DNA of 64,000 nucleotides from an uncultured Mycoplasmataceae bacterium (GTDB taxonomy: Bacteria > Bacillota_I > Bacilli_A > Mycoplasmatales > Mycoplasmoidaceae): NCBI GenBank assembly GCA_947041945.1, contig CAMREV010000004.1, forward strand, positions 1-64,000, read 5' to 3'. Below the pieces are notes generated by a model that saw only the letters and a list, made by a program, of their open reading frames with translations, searched no databases and was not told where the DNA came from. Shown here piece by piece: positions 1 through 9,644 of this stretch. The stretch's first letter is position 1; every line of letters begins with the position of its first letter. The translations under genes and the position numbers were made by a program.

Positions 1-139
1 AACTCTCTTTTAGGTTGCTCAACAACTGGTTTAGGTTGGAACTCTCTTTTAGGTTGTTCAACAACTGGTTTAGGTTGGAACTCTCTTTTAGGTTGTTCAG
101 TAACTGGTTTAGGTTGGAACTCTCTTTTAGGTTTTTCAA
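1..139. repeat. 39-bp tandem repeat, three full units plus a partial fourth
   Basis: Units begin at 1, 40, 79 and 118; each starts AACTCTCTTTTAGGTT and is 39 bp long, so the reading frame is kept. The copies differ at a few positions only. On the minus strand they encode a 13-residue Pro/Gln/Lys repeat in the gene that runs off the left edge, so more units may lie outside the window. Such in-frame repeats commonly vary in number by slippage. Confidence 0.95.
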
Positions 140-644
140 CTTTTTCAGAATCTACAGCATCAGATGAAAAATCTATTTTTTCATTTACATGTAATTCAAT
201 TAAATCACTATCATTTGATTTTTCATTAATACTAGTAATCTTTGATAATTCTTTAATTTTTTCAGAATACATTTCAGATTTGATATCTTCTTCAGTTGGT
301 TGTTTTACAATTTTAGATTTTTTCTCAGCTTCTTCTTTTCTTAAAAGAGATTCTTTTTCTTTAATTTTTTCAAGATCTCTTTCTTTAGATTCTTCAATTG
401 CTTCGATTTTTTTAACTTTTTCAAGTTCAATATTTTGTTTTTCTTCAACTCTAATAATAGATTCTTTTGTTGGAGCTTGAACTGAGATATTCACTCTAGA
501 TCTAACATCATCTCATTCTTTGAATACAACTTCTTGATTTATTAATTCTGCTAACTTGTGAGCTTGATCTTCTAAGACATTAATGTCTTCTTTTACATTC
601 AGAATATCTTTTTCTGATGTCGATTGTTTTTTGTTTTCACTCAT
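1..644 (-). CDS. coiled-coil protein with C-terminal Pro/Gln repeats, 3' end outside window
   Basis: I do not recognise this protein. It starts at ATG 644-642 and stays open through the window edge, so at least 214 residues are present and the C-terminus is missing. The start is supported by a purine-rich AAGGAA stretch upstream. Residues 1 to about 120 are rich in Glu, Lys and Leu and look like coiled coil, with Lys-Glu clusters around residues 70-110. From about residue 170 the chain becomes a tandem 13-residue repeat (QPKPVVEQPKREF). A TGA at about residue 44 must be Trp. It follows the next coiled-coil gene with a 42-bp gap and lies where rpsE would be expected in a spc operon. Pro/Gln repeats plus coiled coil recall mycoplasma cytoskeletal or tip-structure proteins, but that is only an analogy. 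Confidence 0.75.
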
Positions 645-686
645 TTTTATTTTTTTCCTTGTTTGTTAATTTAATTAAAATTAAAT

Positions 687-1511
687 TTATTCATTTTCAC
701 TTTCAGAATCTTCATTATTAAATTCTTCAATTAATTCTTCATGTTCATGATTTTCAACATGTTGTTTTTCAACATTATTTGAACCCATAAAAGGATCTTC
801 AAGTTCTTTCTTTTGTTTATTTAAACTTTCAATATCCATGTTTAGATTGATATCATATTGAGAAGCTTGTTCAAGTCTTTTCTTTAATTCATCATATCTT
901 TCTTTTGTAGCATCAGCTTGTGATCTATGTAAATTTGCAAGTTCAGAAGTTCTTTTTGCAGTTTCTTGTGCAATTCTTGCTTCTTCATCTTTTTTAGTTG
1001 CATGTAATTCTTCAAGTTCTGATTCAAATGCTGCTTTTGCAGTTTCTGATCTAACTTTTGAAAGTTGTGCTTTAATAACAAATTGTTTTGCATGAACTAA
1101 TGAGTTGTTTGCAACTTCAGAAATTTCAAGAGCATCTTTTCTTGCGCTATCAGATTCTTCTTGTGCTGTTGAACAATCTTCAATTTTTCTTGCATATCTT
1201 TCTTTCGAAAGAGCAATTTTTTTAATTAAGCTTTCAAGATCATCCTCTTCTTTTTTTAATTGAAAAAAAAGTTCATCTCTTACTAGTATTTCTTTTTCTA
1301 AAATAATTGTTTTTGTTTCAGCTATTTCTGTAACAGCTTTTGCTTCTTTAATTAATCTAGTTGCTTTTTCTACTTCGTCTCTAGCAACTGTGTCTAGTTT
1401 TCTAGTTTCCTCTTCTAATTCAAGTGCTTTTATACTTTTTTCTTTAAGATCAGGTGTTAAAGAAATTCCGTAAGCATCTAATTCATCTATTTTTCTTTGA
1501 AAGTCATTCAT
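687..1511 (-). CDS. coiled-coil protein of unknown function
   Basis: This is a 274-residue, highly charged protein with no membrane segment and almost no Pro or Gly until the last 50 residues. Long stretches (about residues 20-225) have the Glu/Lys/Leu/Ala pattern of a continuous coiled coil; the tail is acidic (Asn-Glu-Asp-Ser-Glu). The ATG at 1511-1509 is preceded by a clear AAGGAG. It lies 21 bp downstream of rplR and 42 bp upstream of the other coiled-coil gene, all on one strand, so it is probably co-transcribed with the ribosomal operon. I know of no ribosomal protein with this form. A structural or cytoskeletal role is possible but unproven. Confidence 0.8.
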   Translation of the reverse strand: MNDFQRKIDELDAYGISLTPDLKEKSIKALELEEETRKLDTVARDEVEKATRLIKEAKAVTEIAETKTIILEKEILVRDELFFQLKKEEDDLESLIKKIALSKERYARKIEDCSTAQEESDSARKDALEISEVANNSLVHAKQFVIKAQLSKVRSETAKAAFESELEELHATKKDEEARIAQETAKRTSELANLHRSQADATKERYDELKKRLEQASQYDINLNMDIESLNKQKKELEDPFMGSNNVEKQHVENHEHEELIEEFNNEDSESENE

Positions 1512-1532
1512 AATATTTTCTCCTTTTTTTTA

Positions 1533-1892
1533 TTAAAAAACTAATCCATTTTTTCTTGCACTATCAGCAAGAATTTGAACTCTACCATGGTACTTAGAGC
1601 CACCTCTATCGAAATTTATTTCTTTTATATTTTTCTTAAGAGCTTTTTTTGCAATATCCTCACCAACTTTTGATGAGTTTTCTTTATTACCATTCTTCAA
1701 TCCTAATTGTAATGAAGAACTTGAAACAACTGTAATATTTTTTCCATCATCAATCAATTGGGCATAAATATGTCCATTTGTTTTAGTAACTAGAAGTCTA
1801 TGTAAACCGTTGTCAATTCTTTTGAATTTTCTAGCAATTTTTAAATGTCTATTTTTTCTATTTTCTTTTTTATTTAAACTTAATCTTTTCAT
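1533..1892 (-). CDS. rplR: 50S ribosomal protein L18
   Basis: L18 binds 5S rRNA in the central protuberance of the large subunit. The 119-residue length is normal. The N-terminal basic stretch, the central HIYAQLIDD segment and the C-terminal FDRGGSKYHGRVQILADSAR block are the family's most conserved parts. It follows rplF by 13 bp in standard spc order. What is unusual is the downstream neighbour: two coiled-coil genes stand where rpsE normally follows. Confidence 0.97.
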   Translation of the reverse strand: MKRLSLNKKENRKNRHLKIARKFKRIDNGLHRLLVTKTNGHIYAQLIDDGKNITVVSSSSLQLGLKNGNKENSSKVGEDIAKKALKKNIKEINFDRGGSKYHGRVQILADSARKNGLVF

Positions 1893-1905
1893 ATATAACT
1901 AGTTC

Positions 1906-2457
1906 CTATTTCTTCCCACCGTCAGCAGTTTTACCAACTTTTCTAATAATGTGTTCATCATGATACATAACACCTTTTCCTTTATATGGTTCAGGTGGTC
2001 TTTTGCTTCTTATAAGAGAAGCAAATTCTCCGACAACAGTTTTATTAGAACCAAAAATTTCTATTTCTGTGGGTGTTGTGCAAGTAACTTTAATATTTTT
2101 AGGTATTTCCAATTTAATATTGTGAGAATGTCCTAAATATAAATCTATAGAATTACCTGCAAGAGATGCTTTGTAACCAACACCAATAATTTTTAATTTT
2201 TTTGAATGTCCTTTACTAACACCGATTATTGCATTATTAATGTTTGAATTAAGAGTTCCATGAATCATTTTAGTAAATTTTTCTTCATTATTTCTTTTGA
2301 TAGTAACTTTGTTATCATCTAAAGTAATTTTAAGTAAATCACTATGAGGATTCATTTCAATTTCTCCATGTGTTCCTGAAATTTTTAAATTATTTTTTTC
2401 TAAATTAATTAAAACTCCAGCAGGTACTTCTAGTACTCTATTACCAATACGTGACAT
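1906..2457 (-). CDS. rplF: 50S ribosomal protein L6
   Basis: L6 sits near the GTPase-associated region and sarcin-ricin loop of 23S rRNA. The 183-residue product starts MSRIGNRVLEVPAG, typical of the family, and ends in the conserved RPPEPYKGKGV segment followed by IIRKVGKTAD. An AAGGAG ribosome-binding site precedes ATG 2457-2455. It lies between rpsH and rplR, as in other Firmicute-derived genomes. Confidence 0.97.
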   Translation of the reverse strand: MSRIGNRVLEVPAGVLINLEKNNLKISGTHGEIEMNPHSDLLKITLDDNKVTIKRNNEEKFTKMIHGTLNSNINNAIIGVSKGHSKKLKIIGVGYKASLAGNSIDLYLGHSHNIKLEIPKNIKVTCTTPTEIEIFGSNKTVVGEFASLIRSKRPPEPYKGKGVMYHDEHIIRKVGKTADGGKK

Positions 2458-2478
2458 TATATTTCTCCTTTTATTAAA

Positions 2479-2874
2479 TTATCATACATAAGCGATGACT
2501 TCACCACCTAAGTTATTTTTTCTTGCATTCTTATCAGTCATTATGCCTTGACTAGTTGAGATGATAGCAATACCTAAACCATTTAAAACAGTTGGTAATT
2601 TGCTAACTTCACTATATATTCTTAAACCAGGTTTAGATATTTGTCTAACTCCTGATATTGTAGAAAGACTACCTTTATATTTTAAAGTTATAAGAGTATA
2701 AGGTATTTTTTTTGCATCTACTTTTTCTTCGTAATTTTCAATGTATCCTTCTTCTTTAAGGATTCTTAATAAATTACTACTTAATTTTGATTTCTTTGAT
2801 TGAATTTTAGCTTTTTTAGATTTTGTTCCCATGCTAATTCTAACCAGTAAATCTGATATTGGATCTATGTACAT
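2479..2874 (-). CDS. rpsH: 30S ribosomal protein S8
   Basis: S8 binds helix 21 of 16S rRNA and often regulates the spc operon. The 131-residue product begins YIDPISDLLVRI and contains the conserved KPGLRIYS and LNGLGIAIISTSQG motifs. The last sense codon is TGA (2482-2484), giving the family's usual Tyr-Val-Trp end before TAA. This is direct evidence for TGA as Trp. Confidence 0.97.
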
Positions 2875-2887
2875 AATTTATTCCTCC

Positions 2888-3073
2888 TTATCAAGAAGCC
2901 TTTCTTACTCCTGGAATTGAACCTTTGTAAGCTAAGTCTCTAAAGCAAAGACGACAAATTCCAAATTTTCTATTAACAGCTCTTGGTCTACCACATTTTT
3001 CACATCTAGTATAATTTCTTACACCAAATTTTTGGTGTTTTTTCTGTTTTTCAATTAATGATTTTTTTGCCAT
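2888..3073 (-). CDS. rpsN: 30S ribosomal protein S14, zinc-binding type
   Basis: At 61 residues this is the short type-Z S14. It has two Cys pairs (CEKCGRPR and CRLC) that bind zinc, and it ends GVRKASW with Trp encoded by TGA just before TAA. It joins the head of the small subunit. It lies 3 bp after rplE and 13 bp before rpsH. Confidence 0.97.
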
Positions 3074-3076
3074 ATA

Positions 3077-3628
3077 TTACTTTTCTCCTTTGCTTTTTAC
3101 AAATGGTATTCCCGCGTGTTTTAATAATGATAATGCTTCTTCATTTTTATTTGCTGAAGTTACAATAGTTATATCAAAACCTCTTATTCTTTTTACATCA
3201 TCAAAATTGATTTCTGGAAATATGATTTGTTCTTTTATTCCCATAGTAAAGTTTCCTCTACCATCAAATGATTTTGTTGATATTCCTCTAAAGTCTCTAA
3301 TCCTTGGAATAGCTACTAGAATTAGTTTATCTAAGAAATTTCACATTTGATCATTTCTTAAAGTTACTTTTACTCCAATTTCTTGACCTTCTCTTAGTTT
3401 ATAAGTTGCCAAAGATTTTTTCGCTTTTGTTTTAATAGGTTTTTGTCCAGTTATCACGCTTATTTCATTGTAAACAGAATCAATATTTTTGCTATCTTGA
3501 GTTGCATCACCAACACCAGCATTAATAACGATCTTTTCTATTCTAGGAACTTGCATTACTGATTTATATGAAAATTCTTTCATTAAAGCAGGAGCTATTT
3601 CCTTTTTGTATCTATCTTTTAATAACAT
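3077..3628 (-). CDS. rplE: 50S ribosomal protein L5
   Basis: L5 binds 5S rRNA and the central protuberance with L18. The 183 residues contain [39 protein letters not shown] and, after a TGA-coded Trp, the C-terminal RIRDFRGI and [11 protein letters not shown] blocks. Length is normal for the family. The stop at 3077-3079 lies 3 bp before rpsN. Confidence 0.97.
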
Positions 3629-3637
3629 AATAACCTT

Positions 3638-3961
3638 CTATTTGCTTACAATTTCCAAGTTAGTTTTTTTAGAAATTCTAACTTTTTTATTGTCTTTGTT
3701 TAAACCGTATTTAACTTTTGTAGTATTACCTTTTCCTTTTGGATCTAGTAATGCTAATTTTGATAATGGAAGTGGTTTGTTAACTTCAATTATTCCACCA
3801 TCCTGATTTTCTTGACTTGGTTTTTGATGTTTTTTAACCATGTTTACTTTTTCTACAAAAGCAGAGTCAGTTTTGTTATCGATTTTTAAAATTATTCCTT
3901 CTAAACCTCTATGTTTACCAGATATAACTCTAACTTTATCACCTTTTTTTAATCTCTTCAT
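3638..3961 (-). CDS. rplX: 50S ribosomal protein L24
   Basis: L24 is an early assembly protein of the large subunit. The 107-residue product opens with a KOW motif (KKGDKVRVISGKHRGLEG), the family's signature, and carries the usual GGI and PLPLSKL segments further on. It lies between rplN and rplE with gaps of 12 and 9 bp. Confidence 0.96.
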   Translation of the reverse strand: MKRLKKGDKVRVISGKHRGLEGIILKIDNKTDSAFVEKVNMVKKHQKPSQENQDGGIIEVNKPLPLSKLALLDPKGKGNTTKVKYGLNKDNKKVRISKKTNLEIVSK

Positions 3962-3973
3962 AATGACTCTCTC

Positions 3974-4342
3974 TTATAAAACTTCAGGAGCTAGAGAAAC
4001 GATTTTAGGAAAACCTTTATCTCTTAATTCTCTAGCAACTGGACCAAATATTCTTGATCCTCTTGGTGTTTTGTCATCTTTAATGATAACGCATGCATTT
4101 TCATCAAAACTTAAGTAGACACCACTACCTCTTCTAATTGATTTTTTTGTTCTTACTAATACAGCTTTAAAAATTTGACCTTTTTTAACGTTACCGTTTG
4201 GTTGGCATTTTTTAACTGAAACAACAACAACATCACCAATTGATGCATATCTTCTTTTAGATCCACCTAAAACCTTAATAACTCCTACTTCTTTAGCACC
4301 AGTATTATCAGCTACAGCTAGTCTTGACATAAATTGAACCAT
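3974..4342 (-). CDS. rplN: 50S ribosomal protein L14
   Basis: L14 forms part of the subunit interface. The 122-residue product is very conserved: [13 protein letters not shown] near the N-terminus, [13 protein letters not shown] in the middle and [14 protein letters not shown] near the C-terminus. An AAGGAG lies upstream of the ATG. Gene order is standard. Confidence 0.98.
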   Translation of the reverse strand: MVQFMSRLAVADNTGAKEVGVIKVLGGSKRRYASIGDVVVVSVKKCQPNGNVKKGQIFKAVLVRTKKSIRRGSGVYLSFDENACVIIKDDKTPRGSRIFGPVARELRDKGFPKIVSLAPEVL

Positions 4343-4364
4343 AATATATTCTCCTTAATTTAGC

Positions 4365-4625
4365 TTATTTAGCTTTTTCTACTATTTTGTAAAGTCTTCA
4401 TCTTTTAGTTTTACTTAAAGGTCTAGTCTCTACAATTTTTACTTTGTCACCAATTTTGCAAACTTCTTTTTCATCATGCGCATGATATTTTTTATGAGTA
4501 ATAACAAGCTTGTGGTAAAGTTTATGTTTACTTCTTGTTTCAACATTTACCACAATTGTTTTAGACATTTTATCAGATACAACAATACCTGAAAGTATTT
4601 TTTTATTAATAGTTGTTGTTTGCAT
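4365..4625 (-). CDS. rpsQ: 30S ribosomal protein S17
   Basis: S17 binds 16S rRNA in the small-subunit body. The 86-residue protein has the family pattern of [14 protein letters not shown] near residue 15, a KKYHAHDE loop and the [16 protein letters not shown] segment, where Trp is TGA. After this come nine residues and TAA. It lies 5 bp after rpmC and 22 bp before rplN. Confidence 0.96.
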
Positions 4626-4630
4626 TGATA

Positions 4631-5110
4631 TTAAACTCCTCTTTGCGCTTTCTTAACGATGTTTGTTTTTTTAGTTTGGTTATTGTTTGACTTAGTAACA
4701 ATTTTTTTAGGTGCAGATTTAGTAGAACTTGAATCTGACTTAGTCATTTTTAAGATTTCATCTTTTTCACTAGATGAAACTTTTGTTTTTGGTTTTTCTT
4801 TTGATTCTTCAGCACTGTTTATAATTGCATCAGGATCGAAAGATAAACCTTTTCCGATTGAATTAGTAATCATTTTTCCATCTTTTCATTCAACTAAAGC
4901 ATAGTTGTGAGATGAAACAGATAATTCAACATTTCTTTCTCTTAAGATGAAGAATGAAACAGCAATAGTTTTTTTAACTAATTTTACTTTATGTGTTTTT
5001 TCTAATTGCCCAACAGCAGCTTTGAATCTATATTCTAATAAATCATTTTTTAATTTGATTATTAAATCAGCTAATTCTTTATTACTTTTTTTTCTTAAAT
5101 CATTAACCAT
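4631..5110 (-). CDS. rpmC: 50S ribosomal protein L29 with long C-terminal extension
   Basis: Residues 1-65 are a recognisable L29: a helical hairpin with [15 protein letters not shown] and the [19 protein letters not shown] block. L29 sits beside the peptide exit tunnel. The frame then continues through a TGA-coded Trp for about 90 more residues rich in Lys, Ser, Thr and Glu, ending KKAQRGV; bacterial L29 is usually 60-70 residues. L29 and L22 extensions are known in M. pneumoniae ribosomes. The tail here is low-complexity and probably disordered. The start overlaps the rplP stop by 8 bp. Confidence 0.93.
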
Positions 5111-5525
5111 TTGGATTCTCCTCTTTGTGAATTATCTTTCATGTAACACATAATTTGTTTCCAGCTTTTCTTAAAGCTTCCTTCATTTCTTCAGGTGGAA
5201 TTCCAGCAATTTCAAACATTACTGTTCCTTCTTTAACTACAGCTACTCATTTTTCAGGAGAACCTTTACCAGATCCCATACGAACTTCTAATGGTTTTTT
5301 AGTTAAAGATAGGTGAGGGAATATTCTTATTCACATTTTACCTGTTTTACCTAAAGACTTAGAAATTACAATCCTTGCAGATTCAATTTGTCTGTCAGTA
5401 ACTCAAGCACCTTGTGCAGAAACTAATCCATATTCACCAAAAGCAACATATCTGTTTCCTTTTGCTTTACCTTCATATTTAATTCTATGAGGCTTTCTAT
5501 ATTTTGTTCTTTTAGGTTGTAGCAT
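5103..5525 (-). CDS. rplP: 50S ribosomal protein L16
   Basis: L16 contacts A-site tRNA and is assembled late. The 140-residue protein starts [11 protein letters not shown] and has the conserved [21 protein letters not shown] and [15 protein letters not shown] motifs; several Trp codons are TGA. The rpsC stop is 2 bp upstream, and the 3' end overlaps the rpmC start, which suggests translational coupling. Confidence 0.96.
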
Positions 5526-5527
5526 AT

Positions 5528-6259
5528 TTAAGCCTCCCTAGGTGCTTTCTTGTTTTGTTTTTTTGAATCAAAACTACTTCTTTTTGATTTAATTAAAATT
5601 GGATTTTCATTAATTAATTTATTTCCGAAAATTTCCCCTCTATTAATTCAAACTTTTACACCTATTAATCCATAAGTTGTATGAGCTTCTTCTAAAGCAT
5701 AATCAATGTCAGCTCTAATAGTTGATAATGGAATAACACCTTCAGAGTAACCTTCTACCCTAGCCATTTCCACTCCACCTAATCTACCAGAAACTTTAGT
5801 TTTTACACCTAAAGCACCAGAAGCTAGAACTTTTTTAATTGACATTTTTTGTGCATTTCTAAATGAAACTTTTTTCTCAATAGCATCAGCTATTTCTCTT
5901 GCAACTAATCTTGCAGATAATTGTGGATTTTCAATAGTAATAATTTTAGTATTTACTTTTATTTTTCTTCCAACAATTAAACTAATTTCTTTCTTGATTT
6001 TTTCTAAATTAGCACCTTCTTTTCCAAATAAAAAACCTGGTTGAGAAGAATAAATAAATAATTCAATGTTAGTTTGTTGTCTTTCAATTTCAACATTTGA
6101 AATTTGAGCATCTTTATATTTTTTAATTAATAATTCTCTGATTTTGTGATCTTGAACTAATCATTTAGCAAATTGCTTTTTATCTTCAGCAATTCATCTT
6201 GATTGTCAATCTTTGTTTACACCATATCTTAAACTATTAGGATTTGCTTTTTGACCCAT
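5528..6259 (-). CDS. rpsC: 30S ribosomal protein S3
   Basis: S3 lines the mRNA entry tunnel. The 243-residue product starts [13 protein letters not shown], has a KH domain in the middle ([17 protein letters not shown]) and the C-terminal [20 protein letters not shown] and GVKVWI blocks, the last Trp being TGA. The last 35 residues are Lys-rich. It lies 4 bp after rplV and 2 bp before rplP. Confidence 0.97.
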
Positions 6260-6263
6260 ATTA

Positions 6264-6812
6264 TTATTTACTTCCCTTCTCTATTTTTGGTTTTGCAGTT
6301 GTTTTAGGTTTGCTAGTTTTTGAAACTGCAGCTTTTTTAACAACTGTTTTTTTTAGTTTAGAATCTTTGCTAACTTTAGCTAAATTTTCTTTTCTTTGTT
6401 TTGCACTATAGCCTTTATTAGCTTGTGCTCTTTTTGTTTTTAAATCTTTAATTTTCTTAAGATCTTTTTTCATTTCTTCAGAATCATCAGAAAGAGTAAT
6501 CTCAATATGAGAATATCTTTTCTTTAATAAATCTGCTGAACCTCTTGCTCTTGGATTTGTTCTTTTTAATGTTGGAGCTTGATTAGCTACAATTTTATAA
6601 ATATATAATTTAGAACCATCCATTGCATGATTGTTAGTTGCATTTGCAATTGCTTGAATTAATAATTTCTTAACAATTGGTGCTGCTTTTTTATTAGTGT
6701 TTTCTAAGATAATTAGAGAATCAGTAACTGACTTATTTCTAATTAGATCAACTACAAGTTTAGCCTTTTGACTAGAAATGTGAATATATCTTTGTATTGC
6801 TGTTGCTTTCAT
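6264..6812 (-). CDS. rplV: 50S ribosomal protein L22 with basic C-terminal extension
   Basis: Residues 1-112 are a normal L22, whose beta hairpin lines the exit tunnel: the N-terminal helices (QKAKLVVDLIRNKSV), NATNNHAMD and the hairpin PTLKRTNPRARGSADLLKKR. A further 70 residues, nearly all Lys, Ala, Ser, Thr and Pro, follow. Typical bacterial L22 stops at about 110-115. Together with the L29 tail this gives two extended proteins around the tunnel exit. Confidence 0.94.
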   Translation of the reverse strand: MKATAIQRYIHISSQKAKLVVDLIRNKSVTDSLIILENTNKKAAPIVKKLLIQAIANATNNHAMDGSKLYIYKIVANQAPTLKRTNPRARGSADLLKKRYSHIEITLSDDSEEMKKDLKKIKDLKTKRAQANKGYSAKQRKENLAKVSKDSKLKKTVVKKAAVSKTSKPKTTAKPKIEKGSK

Positions 6813-6820
6813 AATTATCC

Positions 6821-7087
6821 TTATTTCCTATTACCTGTATGACCTTTGTAAGTTCTTGTAGGAGAGAACTCTCCTAATTTATGACCTACCATATCATCGG
6901 TTACATAAACATTAATAAATTGTTTACCATTATGCACTTCAAATGTTAAACCTACAAATTCAGGGAATATTGTACTTCTTCTAGATCAAGTTTTAATATT
7001 TTTCTTTTTATCTTGTGCATTCATGCTTACAACTTTTTTTAATAAGCTTGGTTCAACATAAGCACCTTTTTTTGAGCTTCTTGACAT
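6821..7087 (-). CDS. rpsS: 30S ribosomal protein S19
   Basis: S19 is in the head of the small subunit with S13. The 88-residue product opens [18 protein letters not shown] and has the conserved [13 protein letters not shown] (Trp from TGA), [18 protein letters not shown] and ends [12 protein letters not shown]. It follows rplB by 16 bp in standard order. Confidence 0.97.
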
Positions 7088-7103
7088 AAATTAATTATTC
7101 TCC

Positions 7104-7946
7104 TTAATTTTTTCTTCTTCTTACAATTAATGCACTTGAAGATTTTTTCTTATTTCTAGTTTTAACACCCATGTGTCTTTTACCTCAAGGAGTTCTAGGA
7201 GCATCCATACCAATTGGTTGTCTACCTTCCCCTCCACCATGTGGGTGATCATTAGGGTTCATAGCTGAACCTCTAACTGTTGGTCTTATACCTTTATTTC
7301 TGTTTCTACCGGCTTTACCAATGTTAACTAAGTTATGGTCACCATTTGAAACTTTACCTATAGTTGCAAAACAATTGTTCATTACTTTTCTAACTTCACC
7401 TGAAGAAAGTTTAATAATTGTATAGTCACCAGTTTCATCCTTACCTAAGATTTGTGATGCAGTACCAGCAGATCTTGATAGTTGTCCACCTTTACCATGA
7501 ATTAATTCAATATTATGAACGAATGTACCTTCAGGAATCAATGAAATTGGCATTGAGTTTCCAATTTGGATATCACATCCATTTTTACTAGAAACTATTT
7601 TATCTCCAATTTTAATTTTTTCTGGTGAAATGATATATCTTTTATCACCATCTTCATAAGATACTAATGAAATGAAACATGTTCTGTTTGGATCATATTC
7701 AACAGTTTTAATATAAGCAACTTTATCATATTTGTCTCTTTTGAAATCAATCAATCTATATTTCTGTTTTTGTCCGCCACCTTTGTGTCTTACAGTAATT
7801 TTACCTTGATTGTTTCTACCAGCCTTTTTGTTTTGACTAACAAGTAATTTTTTATAAGGTTCATCAGTAGTAAGAGAAGCTTTATAGTCTATTACTATTG
7901 TTTGTCTTATACCACTACTTCTGGCTTTGATTCTTTTTATAGGCAT
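7104..7946 (-). CDS. rplB: 50S ribosomal protein L2
   Basis: L2 is needed for subunit association and peptidyl transferase activity. The 280-residue product has the early [15 protein letters not shown] block, the [20 protein letters not shown] segment and the [17 protein letters not shown] motif with the functionally critical His. After a TGA-coded Trp it ends with the usual basic tail (VRRRKN). It lies 16 bp from both rplW and rpsS. Confidence 0.98.
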
Positions 7947-7962
7947 TTTCTCTCCTTACCAA

Positions 7963-8265
7963 TTATTCTTTTTTTTCTTCTTCATCAAATACAATTTCAG
8001 TTCCAGGTAATAAAGTTACAATTGCAATTTTCTTAGCTTTTTTAACTCCTGGTTTCTTAGTTCCTGTTTTTGTCTTTTTTTCAACTTTGCTTACAATGTT
8101 TACTTTTTCACATTTAATTCCATAGATAGCTTGGAAAGCTTCTTCTACTAATTTTTTAGTTGCATTTTTATTTACAACAAAACAATATTTCTTTTTATCT
8201 AAAGAAGTCATTAAATATGTTTTTTCAGTATTATAAGGTTTGATTATTACTTCACTTAAATTCAT
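7963..8265 (-). CDS. rplW: 50S ribosomal protein L23
   Basis: L23 sits at the exit tunnel and docks SRP and trigger factor. The 100-residue protein has the IKPYNTEKTYLM start and the FVVNKNATKKLVEEAFQAIY segment typical of the family. Its ATG overlaps the rplD stop in a TAATG arrangement, and its ribosome-binding site (GGAGG) lies inside the end of rplD, so the two genes are probably translationally coupled. Confidence 0.95.
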   Translation of the reverse strand: MNLSEVIIKPYNTEKTYLMTSLDKKKYCFVVNKNATKKLVEEAFQAIYGIKCEKVNIVSKVEKKTKTGTKKPGVKKAKKIAIVTLLPGTEIVFDEEEKKE

Positions 8266-8900
8266 TATGCAAATACCTCCGATAATTTATCAAAAGCATT
8301 TTCTTGACATATTGTAATGTGACTATTAGCAATATCTCTTGTTGAAACTTGGTTTCATTTTTTTGAATACACTTTTTGAATATTTCTACATGATAAGTTG
8401 AAGTTTTCATTCTTCTCATCATTTAATATAAATAAAATTTTCTTGTTGTTAATTTCTAATTTTTTTAATAAAGTATCAATTTTATTAGTTGATGGACTCT
8501 TCATATCAATATCATTAACCATTAAATAAATTTGGTTTTCTTTAAATTTAAATGTGATTGCAGATCTAACAGCAAGTTTTCTAACTTTTTTATTTAATTT
8601 TATGTCGTAGTTTCTATTTGGTTTAGGACCAAATACTACCCCACCACCAACTCATTGTGGAGATCTTGTAGAACCTTGTCTTGCTTTTCCTGTATGCTTT
8701 TGTCTTCATGGTTTTCTACCACCACCTCTAACTTCAGCTTTTGTTTTAGTTGAATGAGTACCTTGTCTCTCACCAGCATTTTCAGATAATATTGAATCAA
8801 AAATTGCTTGCTTACTAGGTTTAGCTTCGATTAAACTAGTATTTTTTAAATCAATTTTTTTTATATTACCAGATAAATCTACTAAATTTACTTTTTCCAT
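8265..8900 (-). CDS. rplD: 50S ribosomal protein L4
   Basis: L4 lines the exit tunnel and in many bacteria also regulates the S10 operon. The 211-residue product contains the conserved loop [23 protein letters not shown], where Trp is TGA, then HTGKARQGSTRSPQW and VFGPKPNRNY. The stop overlaps the rplW start by one base. Confidence 0.96.
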
Positions 8901-8924
8901 TTGTATAACCTTTCTACTTCTTTA

Positions 8925-9629
8925 TTAAGCAGCTGCATCAATATTTTGATTTTCAACTTTACTGTTCTTAACAATATTGCTCATTTTTTTAAAATTCTTT
9001 ACTCTGTTTGTAGTTTTAATAATAACTAAAGAATTTTTTGGACCAGGAACTGATCCTTTAATTAAAATTAAATTTTTTGATAAATCAATATCAACTATTG
9101 GTAAGTTTTGAATTGTAACTAATTCTTGTCCATAATGACCAGACATTTTTTTACCCTTCATTACTCTTTGCCCTTGGCTACCACCTCTACCGAAAGAGAT
9201 AGAACCTTGATATCTATGTGGATAACCAGCACCATGAGATTTAGGACCACATTTAAAGTTTCATCTTTTAATTGCCCCTGTAAATCCATGCCCTTTTGAA
9301 ATAGCTTGCACATCTACATGATCACCAATATTGAAAGTGTCAACCTTAATTAAATCACCAACATTGTAACCATCAACATTTCTAAATTCTTTAATATGTT
9401 TTTTTGGTTCACAATTTGCTTTTTTAAAAATACCTAATTCACTTTTATTTATATTTTTTTCACTACAGTTTAAGAAACCAACTTTAGTAGAAACATATTT
9501 ATGTTTTTCTAAGTTTTTTGTTTCAAGAACAAAATTTGGTTCAGAATGTACCACTGTTACAGGAATCATTTTTCCATCTTCCATAAAAGAAGATATCATT
9601 CCAATTTTTTTACCTAATATCATTTTCAT
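8925..9629 (-). CDS. rplC: 50S ribosomal protein L3
   Basis: L3 is an early assembly protein near the peptidyl transferase centre. In the standard code the gene looks split in two; reading TGA (9261-9263) as Trp joins [11 protein letters not shown] to [16 protein letters not shown], giving 234 residues. The central [26 protein letters not shown] block is the family signature. It lies 15 bp after rpsJ. Confidence 0.97.
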
Positions 9630-9644
9630 ATTTGTCTCCTAATC

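Noticed and set aside
8925-9629. Apparent split of L3 and many other genes into two pieces
   Set aside because: All breaks are TGA codons at conserved Trp positions; with the mycoplasma code the frames are continuous.
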